Shown: in pieces, positions 21,508-31,084 of the stretch
How positions within the stretch are numbered: position 1 is the stretch's first letter
Layout of the letters: every line of letters begins with the position of its first letter
NCBI RefSeq assembly: GCF_014356525.2
Contig: NC_052504.1
Coordinates: 67,521,883-67,585,882, forward strand
Direction: 5' to 3'
From: Nilaparvata lugens
Lineage: Eukaryota > Arthropoda > Insecta > Hemiptera > Delphacidae
Length of the DNA stretch: 64,000 nt
Translations under genes and position numbers: made by a program
The notes under the pieces: model-generated
Told to the model about the DNA's origin: nothing
Databases searched by the model: none
The model's input: only the letters and a program-made list of their open reading frames with translations

Positions 21508-22164
21508 ATGGAGGAAAAATTACAGAAACAAATCAGGGTTCATCGCGCTAAACTGGAACAATTGTATGCCAGATTGCAAAAAATTTATGACCTGTCTAAA
21601 AATGTCTCTGATCCAAAAGTTGCTGAGCAATTTTTAGTGTTGTATCCTCGGGTGTCTCAGACCATTTCGGATTATGAAAAGACAGAATTAGTGGTTAATG
21701 AGTTGGAACTTGAGTTGAATAAAGACCATGTTGTAGCATTCAACGACTCACATCTAGATCTGTTTCAGTATATTGAAGTAGCGGCTAACACTATCAAACA
21801 GAAAGAGGCCACTGATGCTATTGCTCAATCTTCGGCAGCTCCAGCAGCTAGTGCACAGCCGGTCGTGTCCGAGTCAGTACTGCCCAAAATCGACCTTCCA
21901 AAATTTGATGGGAACCAGACTCAATGGTCGGTGTTTTATGAATTATTTAAGGCATTGGTACATGACAACAAGAGTTTGAACGATCAGCAGAAGGTCCAAT
22001 ATCTTGTAAGTAGACTTACTGGACAAGCAGCAAATATTTGTCGTCATTTGCCACCATTGGCTAATAATTATCTAATAATTTGGCAGGCATTATTGACCCG
22101 CTATAACGATCCACGAGCGCAAGTCGATGCCTATTTCAAAAAAATTTTGAATTTCGTCCAATAA
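21508..22164 (+). CDS. BEL-A gag (capsid-like)
   Basis: Starts at ATG 21508 (MEEKLQKQIRVHRAKLEQLY); the frame is open upstream but has no earlier ATG. The N-terminal 60 residues look coiled-coil. From about residue 125 the DUF1759-type gag block appears (LPKIDLPKFDGNQTQWSVFY ... QKVQYLVSRLTGQAANICRH), which builds the particle. It stops at TAA 22162 within a conserved part of gag rather than at a domain end. The pol frame is open from 22107 and continues the homology, so the proteins are probably meant to be joined. The overlap holds a run of seven A at 22138-22144. Confidence 0.85.
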   Translation: MEEKLQKQIRVHRAKLEQLYARLQKIYDLSKNVSDPKVAEQFLVLYPRVSQTISDYEKTELVVNELELELNKDHVVAFNDSHLDLFQYIEVAANTIKQKEATDAIAQSSAAPAASAQPVVSESVLPKIDLPKFDGNQTQWSVFYELFKALVHDNKSLNDQQKVQYLVSRLTGQAANICRHLPPLANNYLIIWQALLTRYNDPRAQVDAYFKKILNFVQ

Positions 22165-22196
22165 AATCAGAATCAAAGGCAGGTTGTATTGCGATT

Positions 22197-25100
22197 TTGG
22201 ATGGGTTTTGCAGTTCCATCAATGCAGTGAAGAGATTGCGACTCACTGATTTGTCAGACTCGATATTCCTCTATCATGGCTTGAGATTGCTGGATCCAAG
22301 TTCTCGTAGAAATTTTGAATCGGCCGTACGTGACAAGGCTATGCCAACTTATGCCGATTATGTCAAATTCATTGAAAAGCAAATTAAGACTCTTCCTTCT
22401 GATGAGAAACAGACTGAATCGTTTAATATGAAGCACAAAAAAGATAATAAATCAAAGGTGTTTGTGGTTCAATCCAATGATTCATCTAATGATGCATCTA
22501 GTAAAAATCCCAATTGTCTGAAGTGCTCAAAACCGGGTCATCGGTTAGTAGATTGTGCTAGTTTCTTGAAAATGACTCCTTGGGATCGTTATTGTTTGAT
22601 TAAAGGAAAGTTTTGTTGTTTTCGTTGTCTTGATGTGGATCATTTGAGTAAAAATTGTCGTAGTAAAACTCAGTGTGCTCAATGTCGAGAATCTCATCAT
22701 TCTTTATTGCACTTTTCCAGATCAAGTTCCAATGAAGGTGTTGCGTCCTCGTCGAACTCCAAGGCAGGTGGCACATCACCTATTAGTTGTTGTTCTACAT
22801 CCAATGATGTAGAAAATTCGACCGTTGTGTTGTCGACCGTCACTGCACATATTCGAGATTGTAATGGTCAGCTTTGTGATGTTCGTTTCTTGATTGACAC
22901 CGGGAGTCAGTGTCATTTTGTTACAGCCAAATTGTGTCGGCGTTTGAGACTACCATTCCAGCCCATGAAAACCGTTGTTCGTGGATTTGGTGGTGGTACT
23001 AGTGAAGTTCGAGGTCGTACTTGTGTGTCGATTCAGTCGAAGTTGGATCCTACCGTCAAGTTTTCGATGGATGCCACAGTGGTAGATAAAATCATCGACA
23101 AGTTGCCTTCTTGTGAAATCGACAGATCCAAACTTCATCATCTTGAAAATCTCACACTGGCTGACGACAAATTCTACCTTCCTAGTAGAATAGATGGCAT
23201 CATTGGTGCAGAGTTAGTTCCTCACTTGCTACGTGGGAGTCCTAGTACAGGTGAATCGCACGAATTGATGACTGTTAATAGTGTCTTTGGTCACATTCTG
23301 ATGGGGAGAGCGCCGATTCTCACTTCAACAAAGAATGTGTCGAATTGTTTTACAGCCATCTGTGGTCCATTCGTTAGTAGTCCATCATTGGATAGTTTTG
23401 TGGAACGTTTTTGGGAGTTGGAATCGTGCCCTGCACCAAGCTGTCAACTGAAACCGGACGAGTTGGAGTGTGAGGTAAATTTTCGGAAGTCTGTACATCG
23501 TGTGAATTCTGGTCGTTTTGTTGTTGCCTTGTCATTTGTGGAGCCGCCCAGCAGCTTGGGAGATTCGTATGCTGTCGCCGAACGCCGACTGCTGAGTTTG
23601 GAGAGACGACTAGAGCATGACAGCAATACTCGTATTTCATATCATGAAATATTGATTGATTACCTACGTCAGGGTCACATGTCGTTTGTAGCAGATCAGA
23701 CAGACCGAGGTGGTTACTACATACCGCATCACGCCATCGTGAAAGCAAGCAGCACTACCACGCCCATCCGAATTGTATTTGATGCTGGTTCCAGAACATC
23801 ATCGGGTTTGTCATTGAACCAGGTTCTTCATGCTGGTCCCAAATTGCAGACTGACATTTTTGTTTTGTTAGTTAATTTTCGTTTGTTCCCAATCGCACTA
23901 ACTGCCGACATTAAACAAATGTATCGACAGATATTAGTGGAGGATTCCTGCCGTCGTTATCAGCGTGTATTGTGGAGATTTTCGCCGGAGGATCCGATCG
24001 AAATTTATCAGCTCAATTGTGTTGTTTTTGGTGTTTCAAGCTCTCCATATTTGGCACTTCGCACCGTCCACCAGCTTGTAGAGGAGGATGGAAATCGTTT
24101 TCCAGCAGCCAAGGCGAGAATACCAAGAGACATGTTCATGGACGACTTAGTCACATCTGTCGCCACAGAGTCAGAGGCCGCGGAGCTGTATCATCAGTCC
24201 AAGCAGCTGTTTGAGGGAGGAGGTTTCTCGCTCACAAAGTGGACGTCAAATTCACCATCAATGCTGGAGAAATTCTCGGAGGAAGAGAAATCGTTTTCGT
24301 ACAAGGATTTCGAAGCAGACAACTCCTTGGCTATCTTGGGATTGAATTGGCAACCTAGTACTGATCTGTTTCAGTTTTCCGTCAAGTGTGGTGAGGTCGT
24401 CGCTACTAAGCGTTCTATTCTGTCAGTGATGGCTCGTATCTATGATCCACTTGGTCTCTTGTCACCGTTTACATTATTTCTCAAGTGTCTTGTCCAGAAA
24501 CTGTGGAAATTAGGAGTGGATTGGGACGAGAAGCCGCCTGAGTCTATATGCACTCTTTGGGAGAATTGTCAAAAAGAGTTGCCTCTATTATTAAAATTTG
24601 CTGTTCCACGTCACGTTGGTTTGTTTCAGGATTCTCACATCAGTTTGATTGGTTTTTGTGACGCATCATTGTCGGGTTATGGTGCAGTTATCTATGTGAA
24701 GTCGCAGAAGGAGAGCGAGGAGTCAAGAGTTGTATTATTGTGTTCCAAGTCCAAGGTAGCACCATCTAAAGTTGTTTCAATACCTCGTTTGGAGTTGTGT
24801 GCGGCACTCTTGTTGGCAGAACTCATGAATTCAGTAGTCACTATTATTAGTGAACGTTGTCATGTGTCTCGTATTGTCGCACTCTCTGATTCGACAGTCA
24901 CCTTGTGTTGGATTAATGCTCCATCCGCAAAATGGCAAACTTTTGTTGGTAATCGCGTCGCAAAAATACAGGATTCTTGTATACAGGAGTGGATGCATGT
25001 TGCCGGAATTGAAAATCCCGCTGACTGTTTGTCTAGAGGTTTATCACCAGTTGAGCTTGTGAACTTTCCGTTGTGGCTCTCAGGTCCATCATGGTTAGCA

Positions 25101-26678
25101 GAGGACGAATGCGATTGGCCCGTCCGAACTCAAATGGAAGAGATCGTGGATCCACCGGAGGCGAAAAAACCGTCAGTGTTGACAGTCACAAAATCTCCTG
25201 ATTGTAACAGCAATGCAGTATATTCATTGATTGGTTGTTGTTCGGATTATGGTCGTCTTTTGAGAATTGTAATTCTTGTTCTCAAATTCTTACGAATCTT
25301 ACCCCAATCAGAGGAATCAGATTTCGATGTTGCTGAGAGGTATCTATGTAAAGTGGTGCAGAAGATACATTTTTCATCTGAATCTGTGCAATTGGAGAAG
25401 GGAGAAGATTGTTCTATGTGCCTTTGTCGCCTGTCTCCATTCATTGATAAAGGCGTGATTCGCGTCGGCGGTCGTTTGTCTCATGCTGGACTGGAATTTG
25501 AGACTTGTCATCAGATGATCCTACCAAAATCCGACGCTTTCGTATCGATGTTGATTGATTATCATCACAAGAAGAACTGTCATGCTGGACCTTCGTTATT
25601 GTTGTCCTTGATCAGACAGAAATTCTGGATACTGTCTGCTCGCTCTATTATTCGTATTTGTGTGTTTAAGTGTAATCGTTGTTTCCGTGTTCGACCTAGT
25701 AATAATGCAATCATTCCAAAAATGGGTGACCTGCCTGCTTGTCGAGTGTCAAAATGCAAATCATTTGAAAATTGTGGTGTGGATTACGCTGGTCCTTTGC
25801 GTATTACTATGACGAGACGTCGTAATCCTTGTATTTTGAAAGCCTACATTTGTCTGTTTGTGTGTATGGCAACAAAGGCGGTACATATTGAGTTGGTATC
25901 GGATCTATCAACGCCCATGTTTTTAGCCGCGTTTCGTCGTTTTTTGTCCCGTCGTGGACCCTGTCGTGTGATGTATTCCGATTGTGGTACTAATTTTGTA
26001 GGTGCCAAGGAACAGTTGCGAAAGATATCTCAACTTTTGAATTCGTCCGAGTTTCAAACCACATTGACTAGTCAACTCGCCGAACACAAAATTGAATGGA
26101 AATTCATTCCCCCTGGTTCACCGCATTTTGGAGGTCTGTGGGAGGCAAATGTCAAATCTGTAAAGTTGCATCTGTTCCGAGTAATTGGCAATCAACTTCT
26201 CACCTATGAGGAACTGAACACGGTGTTGGTGCAGATTGAAGGTGTCCTGAATTCCCGCCCACTGTGTGTACTGAGTGAGGATCCGTGTGAACCGCTGGCT
26301 TTAACCCCAGCGCACTTTTTGACACTAACACCGTTGAAATCGTTTCCCATGCGGGACGTGGACAGTGTCCCTGTGAATCGTCTCACCAGGTATGAATTGA
26401 TTGGTCAACTTATTCAATCGTTCTGGAACCGATGGAGAAGAGAGTACCTGCACGAACTCCAAAGTCGTAAAAAATGGTTGAAATCACCCACTTCTATCAG
26501 TGTGGGAACGGTTGTGGTAGTGGACCAACCAAACACACCTCCATTGCAGTGGCCACTGGGTGTCATCAAACAGGTGTTTCCGGGAAGTGACGGCGAGGTT
26601 CGAGTGGCGAGTGTTCGCCTAAAAACTGGTATTTATAAAAGACCAGTTACAAAACTGTATCCACTCCCAACTCAATAG
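22197..26678 (+). CDS. BEL-A pol polyprotein (protease, RT, RNase H, integrase)
   Basis: 1493 codons without a stop. In order: remaining gag; zinc knuckles CLKCSKPGHRLVDC and CFRCLDVDHLSKNC (residues 100-160); aspartic protease FLIDTGSQCHFV (about 232); RT with VFDAGSRTSSGLSLNQVLHA and the catalytic FMDDLVTS (about 645); RNase H GFCDASLSGYGAVIY (about 820); integrase H2C2 zinc domain ending CVFKCNRCFRVRP (about 1165); core with CGVDYAGPL, YSDCGTNFVGA and GGLWEANVKS (1190-1320); C-terminal DUF5641-like tail ending KLYPLPTQ. All key residues I can check are present. Length matches BEL/Pao pol. True translation probably starts in gag, since the frame is open from 22107. Confidence 0.93.
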   Translation: MDGFCSSINAVKRLRLTDLSDSIFLYHGLRLLDPSSRRNFESAVRDKAMPTYADYVKFIEKQIKTLPSDEKQTESFNMKHKKDNKSKVFVVQSNDSSNDASSKNPNCLKCSKPGHRLVDCASFLKMTPWDRYCLIKGKFCCFRCLDVDHLSKNCRSKTQCAQCRESHHSLLHFSRSSSNEGVASSSNSKAGGTSPISCCSTSNDVENSTVVLSTVTAHIRDCNGQLCDVRFLIDTGSQCHFVTAKLCRRLRLPFQPMKTVVRGFGGGTSEVRGRTCVSIQSKLDPTVKFSMDATVVDKIIDKLPSCEIDRSKLHHLENLTLADDKFYLPSRIDGIIGAELVPHLLRGSPSTGESHELMTVNSVFGHILMGRAPILTSTKNVSNCFTAICGPFVSSPSLDSFVERFWELESCPAPSCQLKPDELECEVNFRKSVHRVNSGRFVVALSFVEPPSSLGDSYAVAERRLLSLERRLEHDSNTRISYHEILIDYLRQGHMSFVADQTDRGGYYIPHHAIVKASSTTTPIRIVFDAGSRTSSGLSLNQVLHAGPKLQTDIFVLLVNFRLFPIALTADIKQMYRQILVEDSCRRYQRVLWRFSPEDPIEIYQLNCVVFGVSSSPYLALRTVHQLVEEDGNRFPAAKARIPRDMFMDDLVTSVATESEAAELYHQSKQLFEGGGFSLTKWTSNSPSMLEKFSEEEKSFSYKDFEADNSLAILGLNWQPSTDLFQFSVKCGEVVATKRSILSVMARIYDPLGLLSPFTLFLKCLVQKLWKLGVDWDEKPPESICTLWENCQKELPLLLKFAVPRHVGLFQDSHISLIGFCDASLSGYGAVIYVKSQKESEESRVVLLCSKSKVAPSKVVSIPRLELCAALLLAELMNSVVTIISERCHVSRIVALSDSTVTLCWINAPSAKWQTFVGNRVAKIQDSCIQEWMHVAGIENPADCLSRGLSPVELVNFPLWLSGPSWLAEDECDWPVRTQMEEIVDPPEAKKPSVLTVTKSPDCNSNAVYSLIGCCSDYGRLLRIVILVLKFLRILPQSEESDFDVAERYLCKVVQKIHFSSESVQLEKGEDCSMCLCRLSPFIDKGVIRVGGRLSHAGLEFETCHQMILPKSDAFVSMLIDYHHKKNCHAGPSLLLSLIRQKFWILSARSIIRICVFKCNRCFRVRPSNNAIIPKMGDLPACRVSKCKSFENCGVDYAGPLRITMTRRRNPCILKAYICLFVCMATKAVHIELVSDLSTPMFLAAFRRFLSRRGPCRVMYSDCGTNFVGAKEQLRKISQLLNSSEFQTTLTSQLAEHKIEWKFIPPGSPHFGGLWEANVKSVKLHLFRVIGNQLLTYEELNTVLVQIEGVLNSRPLCVLSEDPCEPLALTPAHFLTLTPLKSFPMRDVDSVPVNRLTRYELIGQLIQSFWNRWRREYLHELQSRKKWLKSPTSISVGTVVVVDQPNTPPLQWPLGVIKQVFPGSDGEVRVASVRLKTGIYKRPVTKLYPLPTQ

Positions 26679-26817
26679 TTGTTTTGCTTGTTGCATTTTT
26701 TTTTCTTTGTGTTGTTTTTTTTTGTGATGGTGTTTTTTGTTCTTCTTTGGCATGTCTGGATTTTTTTCCTTTCCTTGGTTTTTTCAGTTTTGTAACTTGG
26801 CTGAAAAATAGTTTTTC

Positions 26818-26829
26818 AGAGGCGGGGGT
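26818..26829 (+). other. Polypurine tract of BEL-A
   Basis: AGAGGCGGGGG precedes TA and the 3' LTR. It primes plus-strand DNA synthesis in LTR elements. One C interrupts it. Confidence 0.6.
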
Positions 26830-26830
26830 A

Positions 26831-27485
26831 TGGTTTGGCCAGAGCATTTTTGAATTGTGGCGCCAAATCCCAGACTACAGTTCTGCCCGTAGCAGGCTTG
26901 TTTGCGCTAGTGTCGATCGTCCAGCTGTTTGGTTTGTCGAGGAGAAAAAAGCCCCAGTCATCTTGTTCTTGTTCAGTCGTCCATTTTAGTTTGTCTTGTC
27001 TCGTTGTCTTGTTGTGAAGACCGAGTTTGTAATTTGTAATGTAATTTCAATCGGAAATTTCTTGTAGATAATTGTTTGAGTATAGTGTGTGTGAATTATA
27101 AATATAACAGCGTAAATAGTGTTGAATTGAATCCATTTGAATCTATAAAGAATCCAGTTTGAGCTTTGTTCAAAAATACAGTATACAGAGCCTGCAAGTT
27201 GAACACGGAAAACCAGCCTGGAAGCGAAAACCTATCTTTTTCCCAGATTTCTTCCCACCTCGAATCTGACCAAAACACCTAATAAAGGCTTCGAAGGGCA
27301 AGTAGACAAAATTGGATTAAATCTGGTGAGTTTTTGCTCTTTTTATTGTTCATTAATGCAGAGTTTGACTGTACCAATAACCTGGCTCAAATTGAAGACC
27401 AAATTTTGCTCCTTGTTAGTATTTGATAAATTGAATAGTAAATTACAGTCCTCTAGTAGCTCTAGCCTGAGCTTTGTTCAGAACA
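26831..27485 (+). repeat. BEL-A 3' LTR
   Basis: 655 bp, 652 of 655 positions identical to the 5' LTR by direct comparison. The AATAAA polyadenylation signal is at 27281-27286. It is followed by the AATAG target duplication at 27486-27490. Confidence 0.95.
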
Positions 27486-27490
27486 AATAG

Positions 27491-28324
27491 AATGATGCGG
27501 TCATGCGGCCATCACTGAAATTGATCACATGACTAAATTATGGACTCTGATAGGTGGAATTGGATTTTATCGGTTTTGCTTCACAGATGTCAACATTTGA
27601 ACTTGAATTTTGTAGACTTTGCATCTAAGGCCACTTTTCAGATATTAAAATAAAGTATTTCCAAGATATTTTTGCTTGTAAGAGTTCAATATTCTGTAAC
27701 TATAGACACAATACAGCATATATCAGTGGTACCAATAACTCAATTTCGAAAGAAATGAACTTAGCAGTTTTTTTTCAGCCCCCACATTTATAGTTTAATG
27801 GGGTATCACACCAAAGCTGGGCCGGGCCAAGTTGAGTGGAATCCATGTGTGTGCTAACTATGCAGGATTTAGTCGGGATCATTCAAACCAACGCTGGACT
27901 GAGCCGAGCAGATTTGTGCAGTCAGTTTAATGCCCAACTCAAGCGTTTTCGGCTAAGCGGATTATGCCTTCTTTCAGTTTAGTTTGATCTGCCCACGTAG
28001 TGGGCAGTATTGCGCAGTATTTTGTTTTTTGTATTATTGAGAAATTGACAATTGCTTTCAGTACAAATGCAGGCAGATTCGCCCGGCTCAGCTCGGCTTC
28101 GGCGCTAAATCCGCCTTAGAAAAGAGTAAGGTGATATAGGTATTACAGATGATGTAGGCCTAAAGATGATAATAGTTGAGCGGTGTATTTTTTGTATTTT
28201 GTTTAGTTACTTATTAATTCCAGTATCAGCAAGAACAGTGAAGATTTATCATTAATTTATGTACTACTATAGCTTACCAAGCGAACTTCGTGTACCGCCA
28301 AAAAATCAATGTATCTTGTAATGA
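27491..28324. other. No gene seen
   Basis: About 830 bp of flanking DNA. A GC-richer patch at 27820-28110 has GGGCCGGGCC-type and CGGCTTCGGC-type motifs that may be part of a small repeat. No ORF or recognisable element. Confidence 0.5.
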
Positions 28325-28490
28325 AGTTCCAATCCTGGTCTTCTGATTGGCTCGTGGCAGTGAATGAGATAAATTGATCCGGATCATTAAAGTGATCCGA
28401 ATCTACAATCAATACTATTACAATGCGGCGCTTCTTAACAAGATGGCGGATTTTAGCATCAGGGTACTAGCCAAGTTTCCATACTGTATG
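28325..28490 (-). repeat. Family R repeat, reverse copy 1
   Basis: Reverse complement of the unit at 16590-17625 (GAAGTTCCAATCCTGG through GATGGCGGATTTTAGC). It gives the MITE-free version of the site that carries a TA MITE in the copy at 30000-30490 (compare CAATACTATTACAATGCGG near 28410). A LINE is joined to its right side. Confidence 0.8.
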
Positions 28491-29993
28491 TTTGTATGTT
28501 TGTTTGTTTTTAATATCTTCCCAGAGACTCTTAACAGAGTATGAGAATTGTCAAAAAAAAAAATGCTTGAAAACATTACTTTCAATAAGAAAAAATACAC
28601 ATGACACATACTCATATACATACATACATACATACACATACACACACATACAAACATATCAACACACAAAGGGCCCCTCCCTAAACATATATTCCTGTGT
28701 GGTATAAAATACACCTTCCATCAATAACTCTTTTAACTTCTTTCCGAATAAATTGAGATCTTCAACGTTTTTCATATCAACATGAAGCTTTCTAAAAAAT
28801 TTAAGACCCATATATGTTGGCTTCTTTTCAAAAAGAGCTGTCCTATGGTACATGGAAGCAAAGTCTCCTCTATTTCTGGTTTGATACCTGTGGGAATCAC
28901 TATTTCTAGCCGAAGCCTTATTTCTCCTGAAGTACATAATCACCTCATAAATGTAAAGCGAGGGAACGGTGATAATGCCTAGCTCCTTGAAATGATTCCT
29001 GCAAGATTCGAGAGGCATAATTCCTTTTATTGACCGTATAGCTTTTTTCTGCAGCCTGAAAACTCTCTCCAAATTCTGACAGGACCCACCCCAAACAACA
29101 ATGGCATAGCGAATATGTGATATAATTAGGGAATGGAAGACTGCCATTGTCAGTTTGGAATCATTTAACCTTCTAATCTGTCTGAGTGCAAAAACACCTG
29201 AGGAGATTCTATTACAAAGCTGATCAATATAGTAATCCCATGATAAATACTGGTATAAAGCTACCCCTAGGAACTTAACAAAAAGAGGCTTGTCAACATT
29301 TGTATTATTTACTTGGACATTAATATTATGTGTTGGCCTAGAGTTATTCTTATGTCTAAACTGTAAGTATTGTGATTTCGATTCATTTATTCCATGCTTA
29401 AGTTGTTGAAGGTATTGGGCTATGGCATTTATGTTTAAAAAAGTGTCAATTTCTAAAACATTCACATCTTGTGATCCACAAATGTAGGAAGTGTCGTCAG
29501 CATATAATAAAACTCTACCCTGTGGTATGTCATTCACATACAAAAGAAACAACAATGGTCCAAGGATACTTCCTTGTGGGACACCTGCATTTACTGATAG
29601 ACTATTCGATAAATGTTTTATCAACTGCCCATCTTCCACCCTTGAAATCTCAACAACTTGAGACCTATTCAGGAGATAGGACCTGAACCACTCTAGCTCA
29701 ATACCTCTCACACCCACTTTCTCCAACTTCTTCATCAAGATTTCATGGTCCACACAGTCAAAAGCTTTGCTTAAATCCAGGAAAACTCCAACAGTCTTTT
29801 TCCCCATGTCCATCATGTCAATTATGTCCTCAAACATAGATGCAATTGCCGTCTTCGTGGATTTATCCTTCTGAAAACCATGCTGCTCCTGCGCCAATAT
29901 TCCATTCTGCATAAGATGCTCAAGAAGACGAATTAACATGCATTTTTCAAACACCTTGCCAACAGAATTTCCTAAAGTGATCGGTATGTATAT
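28490..29993 (-). mobile_element. 5'-truncated LINE with TGTA-repeat tail
   Basis: A minus-strand LINE copy that begins in the RT fingers region (PITLGNSVGKVFEK near 29990). It ends beyond its stop codon in a TGTA/TGTG microsatellite (28500-28650), a common LINE 3' tail. It lies between two same-orientation copies of family R. A target duplication could not be fixed; TGTATG-like sequence occurs at both ends. Confidence 0.75.
28659..29954 (-). CDS. LINE reverse transcriptase, long open frame
   Basis: 431 uninterrupted codons of an APE-type LINE ORF2 (Jockey/CR1 group), which would copy LINE RNA into a nicked target. Blocks in order: EQHGFQKDKSTKTAI, FLDLSKAFDCVDHEIL, NAGVPQGSILGPLLFLLYVN, LLYADDTSYI (catalytic YADD intact), then a thumb segment and the usual C-terminal region (HSLIISHIRYAIVVWGG ... 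KELGIITVPSLYIYE). The endonuclease and RT N-terminus are missing because of 5' truncation, so it cannot move alone. The open frame points to a young insertion. Confidence 0.85.
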   Translation of the reverse strand: MFEKCMLIRLLEHLMQNGILAQEQHGFQKDKSTKTAIASMFEDIIDMMDMGKKTVGVFLDLSKAFDCVDHEILMKKLEKVGVRGIELEWFRSYLLNRSQVVEISRVEDGQLIKHLSNSLSVNAGVPQGSILGPLLFLLYVNDIPQGRVLLYADDTSYICGSQDVNVLEIDTFLNINAIAQYLQQLKHGINESKSQYLQFRHKNNSRPTHNINVQVNNTNVDKPLFVKFLGVALYQYLSWDYYIDQLCNRISSGVFALRQIRRLNDSKLTMAVFHSLIISHIRYAIVVWGGSCQNLERVFRLQKKAIRSIKGIMPLESCRNHFKELGIITVPSLYIYEVIMYFRRNKASARNSDSHRYQTRNRGDFASMYHRTALFEKKPTYMGLKFFRKLHVDMKNVEDLNLFGKKLKELLMEGVFYTTQEYMFREGPFVC

Positions 29994-29999
29994 TGTGGT

Positions 30000-30490
30000 T
30001 GCGGTACAGAATAGGTACAGAATGGAAACTTGTAATCAATCGCCTATCTAACCGATGCTTTTTACATGACGCCAATACTAAACACGTCACGTGACCTTGA
30101 GAAGTTCCAATCCTGGTCTTCTGATTGGCTCGTGGCAGTGAATGAGATCAATTGATCCAGATCATTAAAGTGATCCAAACCTACCATCAATACTATAGTG
30201 AGGTTCACGTTATAATGACAGTATTTGATCAACTTTGGTTTTGCTATCCTTGTCTATCATTCGACAAAGACGGTGGTACTATCCTTTTCTTGGTCCACAA
30301 CAATGACAATTTTGTTTTTGACAGTGTAAAAATATAATTTGTTAATCGGCATCGCTATTCTTCTATCTTTATTCACTACCATTATAACGTGGACCTCACT
30401 ATATAGACAATGCGGCTCTTCCTAACAAGATGGCGGATTTTAGCGTCAGGGTACTAGCCAAGTTTCCATACTGTATGTATACTGCGGTTG
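30000..30490 (-). repeat. Family R repeat, reverse copy 2, with MITE inside
   Basis: Another minus-oriented R unit, from CTTGTAATCAATCGCC through CATGACGCCAATACTA and CACGTCACGTGACC to GATGGCGGATTTTAGCG. It is interrupted by the TA MITE at 30196-30401. Confidence 0.8.
30196..30401. mobile_element. TA-flanked MITE, copy 2
   Basis: A 206 bp relative of the element at 731-1101: left end TAGTGAGGTTCACGTTATAA, right end ATAACGTGGACCTCACTA, TA on both sides (30194-30195, 30402-30403). The corresponding uninterrupted site is at about 28410. Confidence 0.8.
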
Positions 30491-31084
30491 AGTGCTCCGA
30501 CAGCATTGACGAGGCATGCGACCATGCGTGTGTTTTTCGACCTTTCGGATAATTATTTTGTAATTTTCAAATATTTGGCTCAACTTTTTAGACATTTTGG
30601 ACGCCGTTAACCTGCAATCCTTGCTGTTTCCTGTTTGCAGCTTGTGTCGTTGATAGCCTGAAAGTTATAAGCTCTTACAACTTTAAAAGTTCACATAAGT
30701 TACTTATTGTTTAGTTATTCTTGACTCTTGAGGGTGGAATTAGATTAAGATATCACTGATCAAAATTCAGGTAAGATCTCATAAAATATACAGTACCTAC
30801 TTAGAGAAAACATAGTTCTGAAATTTGATGAGCTATTAGCCTATCTTAATCAAGAATCCATGCAGATTCTCATCAACTCATACCATAATGTGACCCATCA
30901 ATAGATTCAATTGTGGAAAGCTTATAATTATTATTATATGAGTACCGGCATGCTTATTAAATAAGGTTTCATAAGTTTGATCGTTTGATGAATCGTTTGA
31001 AATCATTATATTAGACCACCGCTTGACCGCTACCACATATTAACGCAGTTACCGTACGTATAGAATATGTGTCATATATGATCC
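30491..31084. other. No gene seen
   Basis: About 590 bp of AT-rich sequence without a supported ORF, repeat or RNA gene. Confidence 0.5.

Larger units (their letters stand above)
20288..27485 (+). mobile_element. BEL-A: near-intact BEL/Pao LTR retrotransposon
   Basis: A 7198 bp element with 655 bp LTRs (TGGTTTGGCC ... TCAGAACA), a candidate primer site, gag and pol frames, a polypurine tract and a 5 bp target duplication. The LTRs differ at three positions, so insertion is recent. BEL/Pao elements copy themselves through RNA using their own protease, RT, RNase H and integrase. The only visible coding defect is the change of frame near 22140-22164. The AT-rich leader 20943-21507 holds no gene. 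Confidence 0.95.

Noticed and set aside
22254..26386. Minus-strand and alternative-frame ORFs within BEL-A pol
   Set aside because: Shadows of the 1493-codon pol frame.
27796..28110. GC-rich patch as a promoter or CpG island
   Set aside because: Too short, no associated exon or start signal, and the repeated GGCC-like motifs suggest a small repeat instead.
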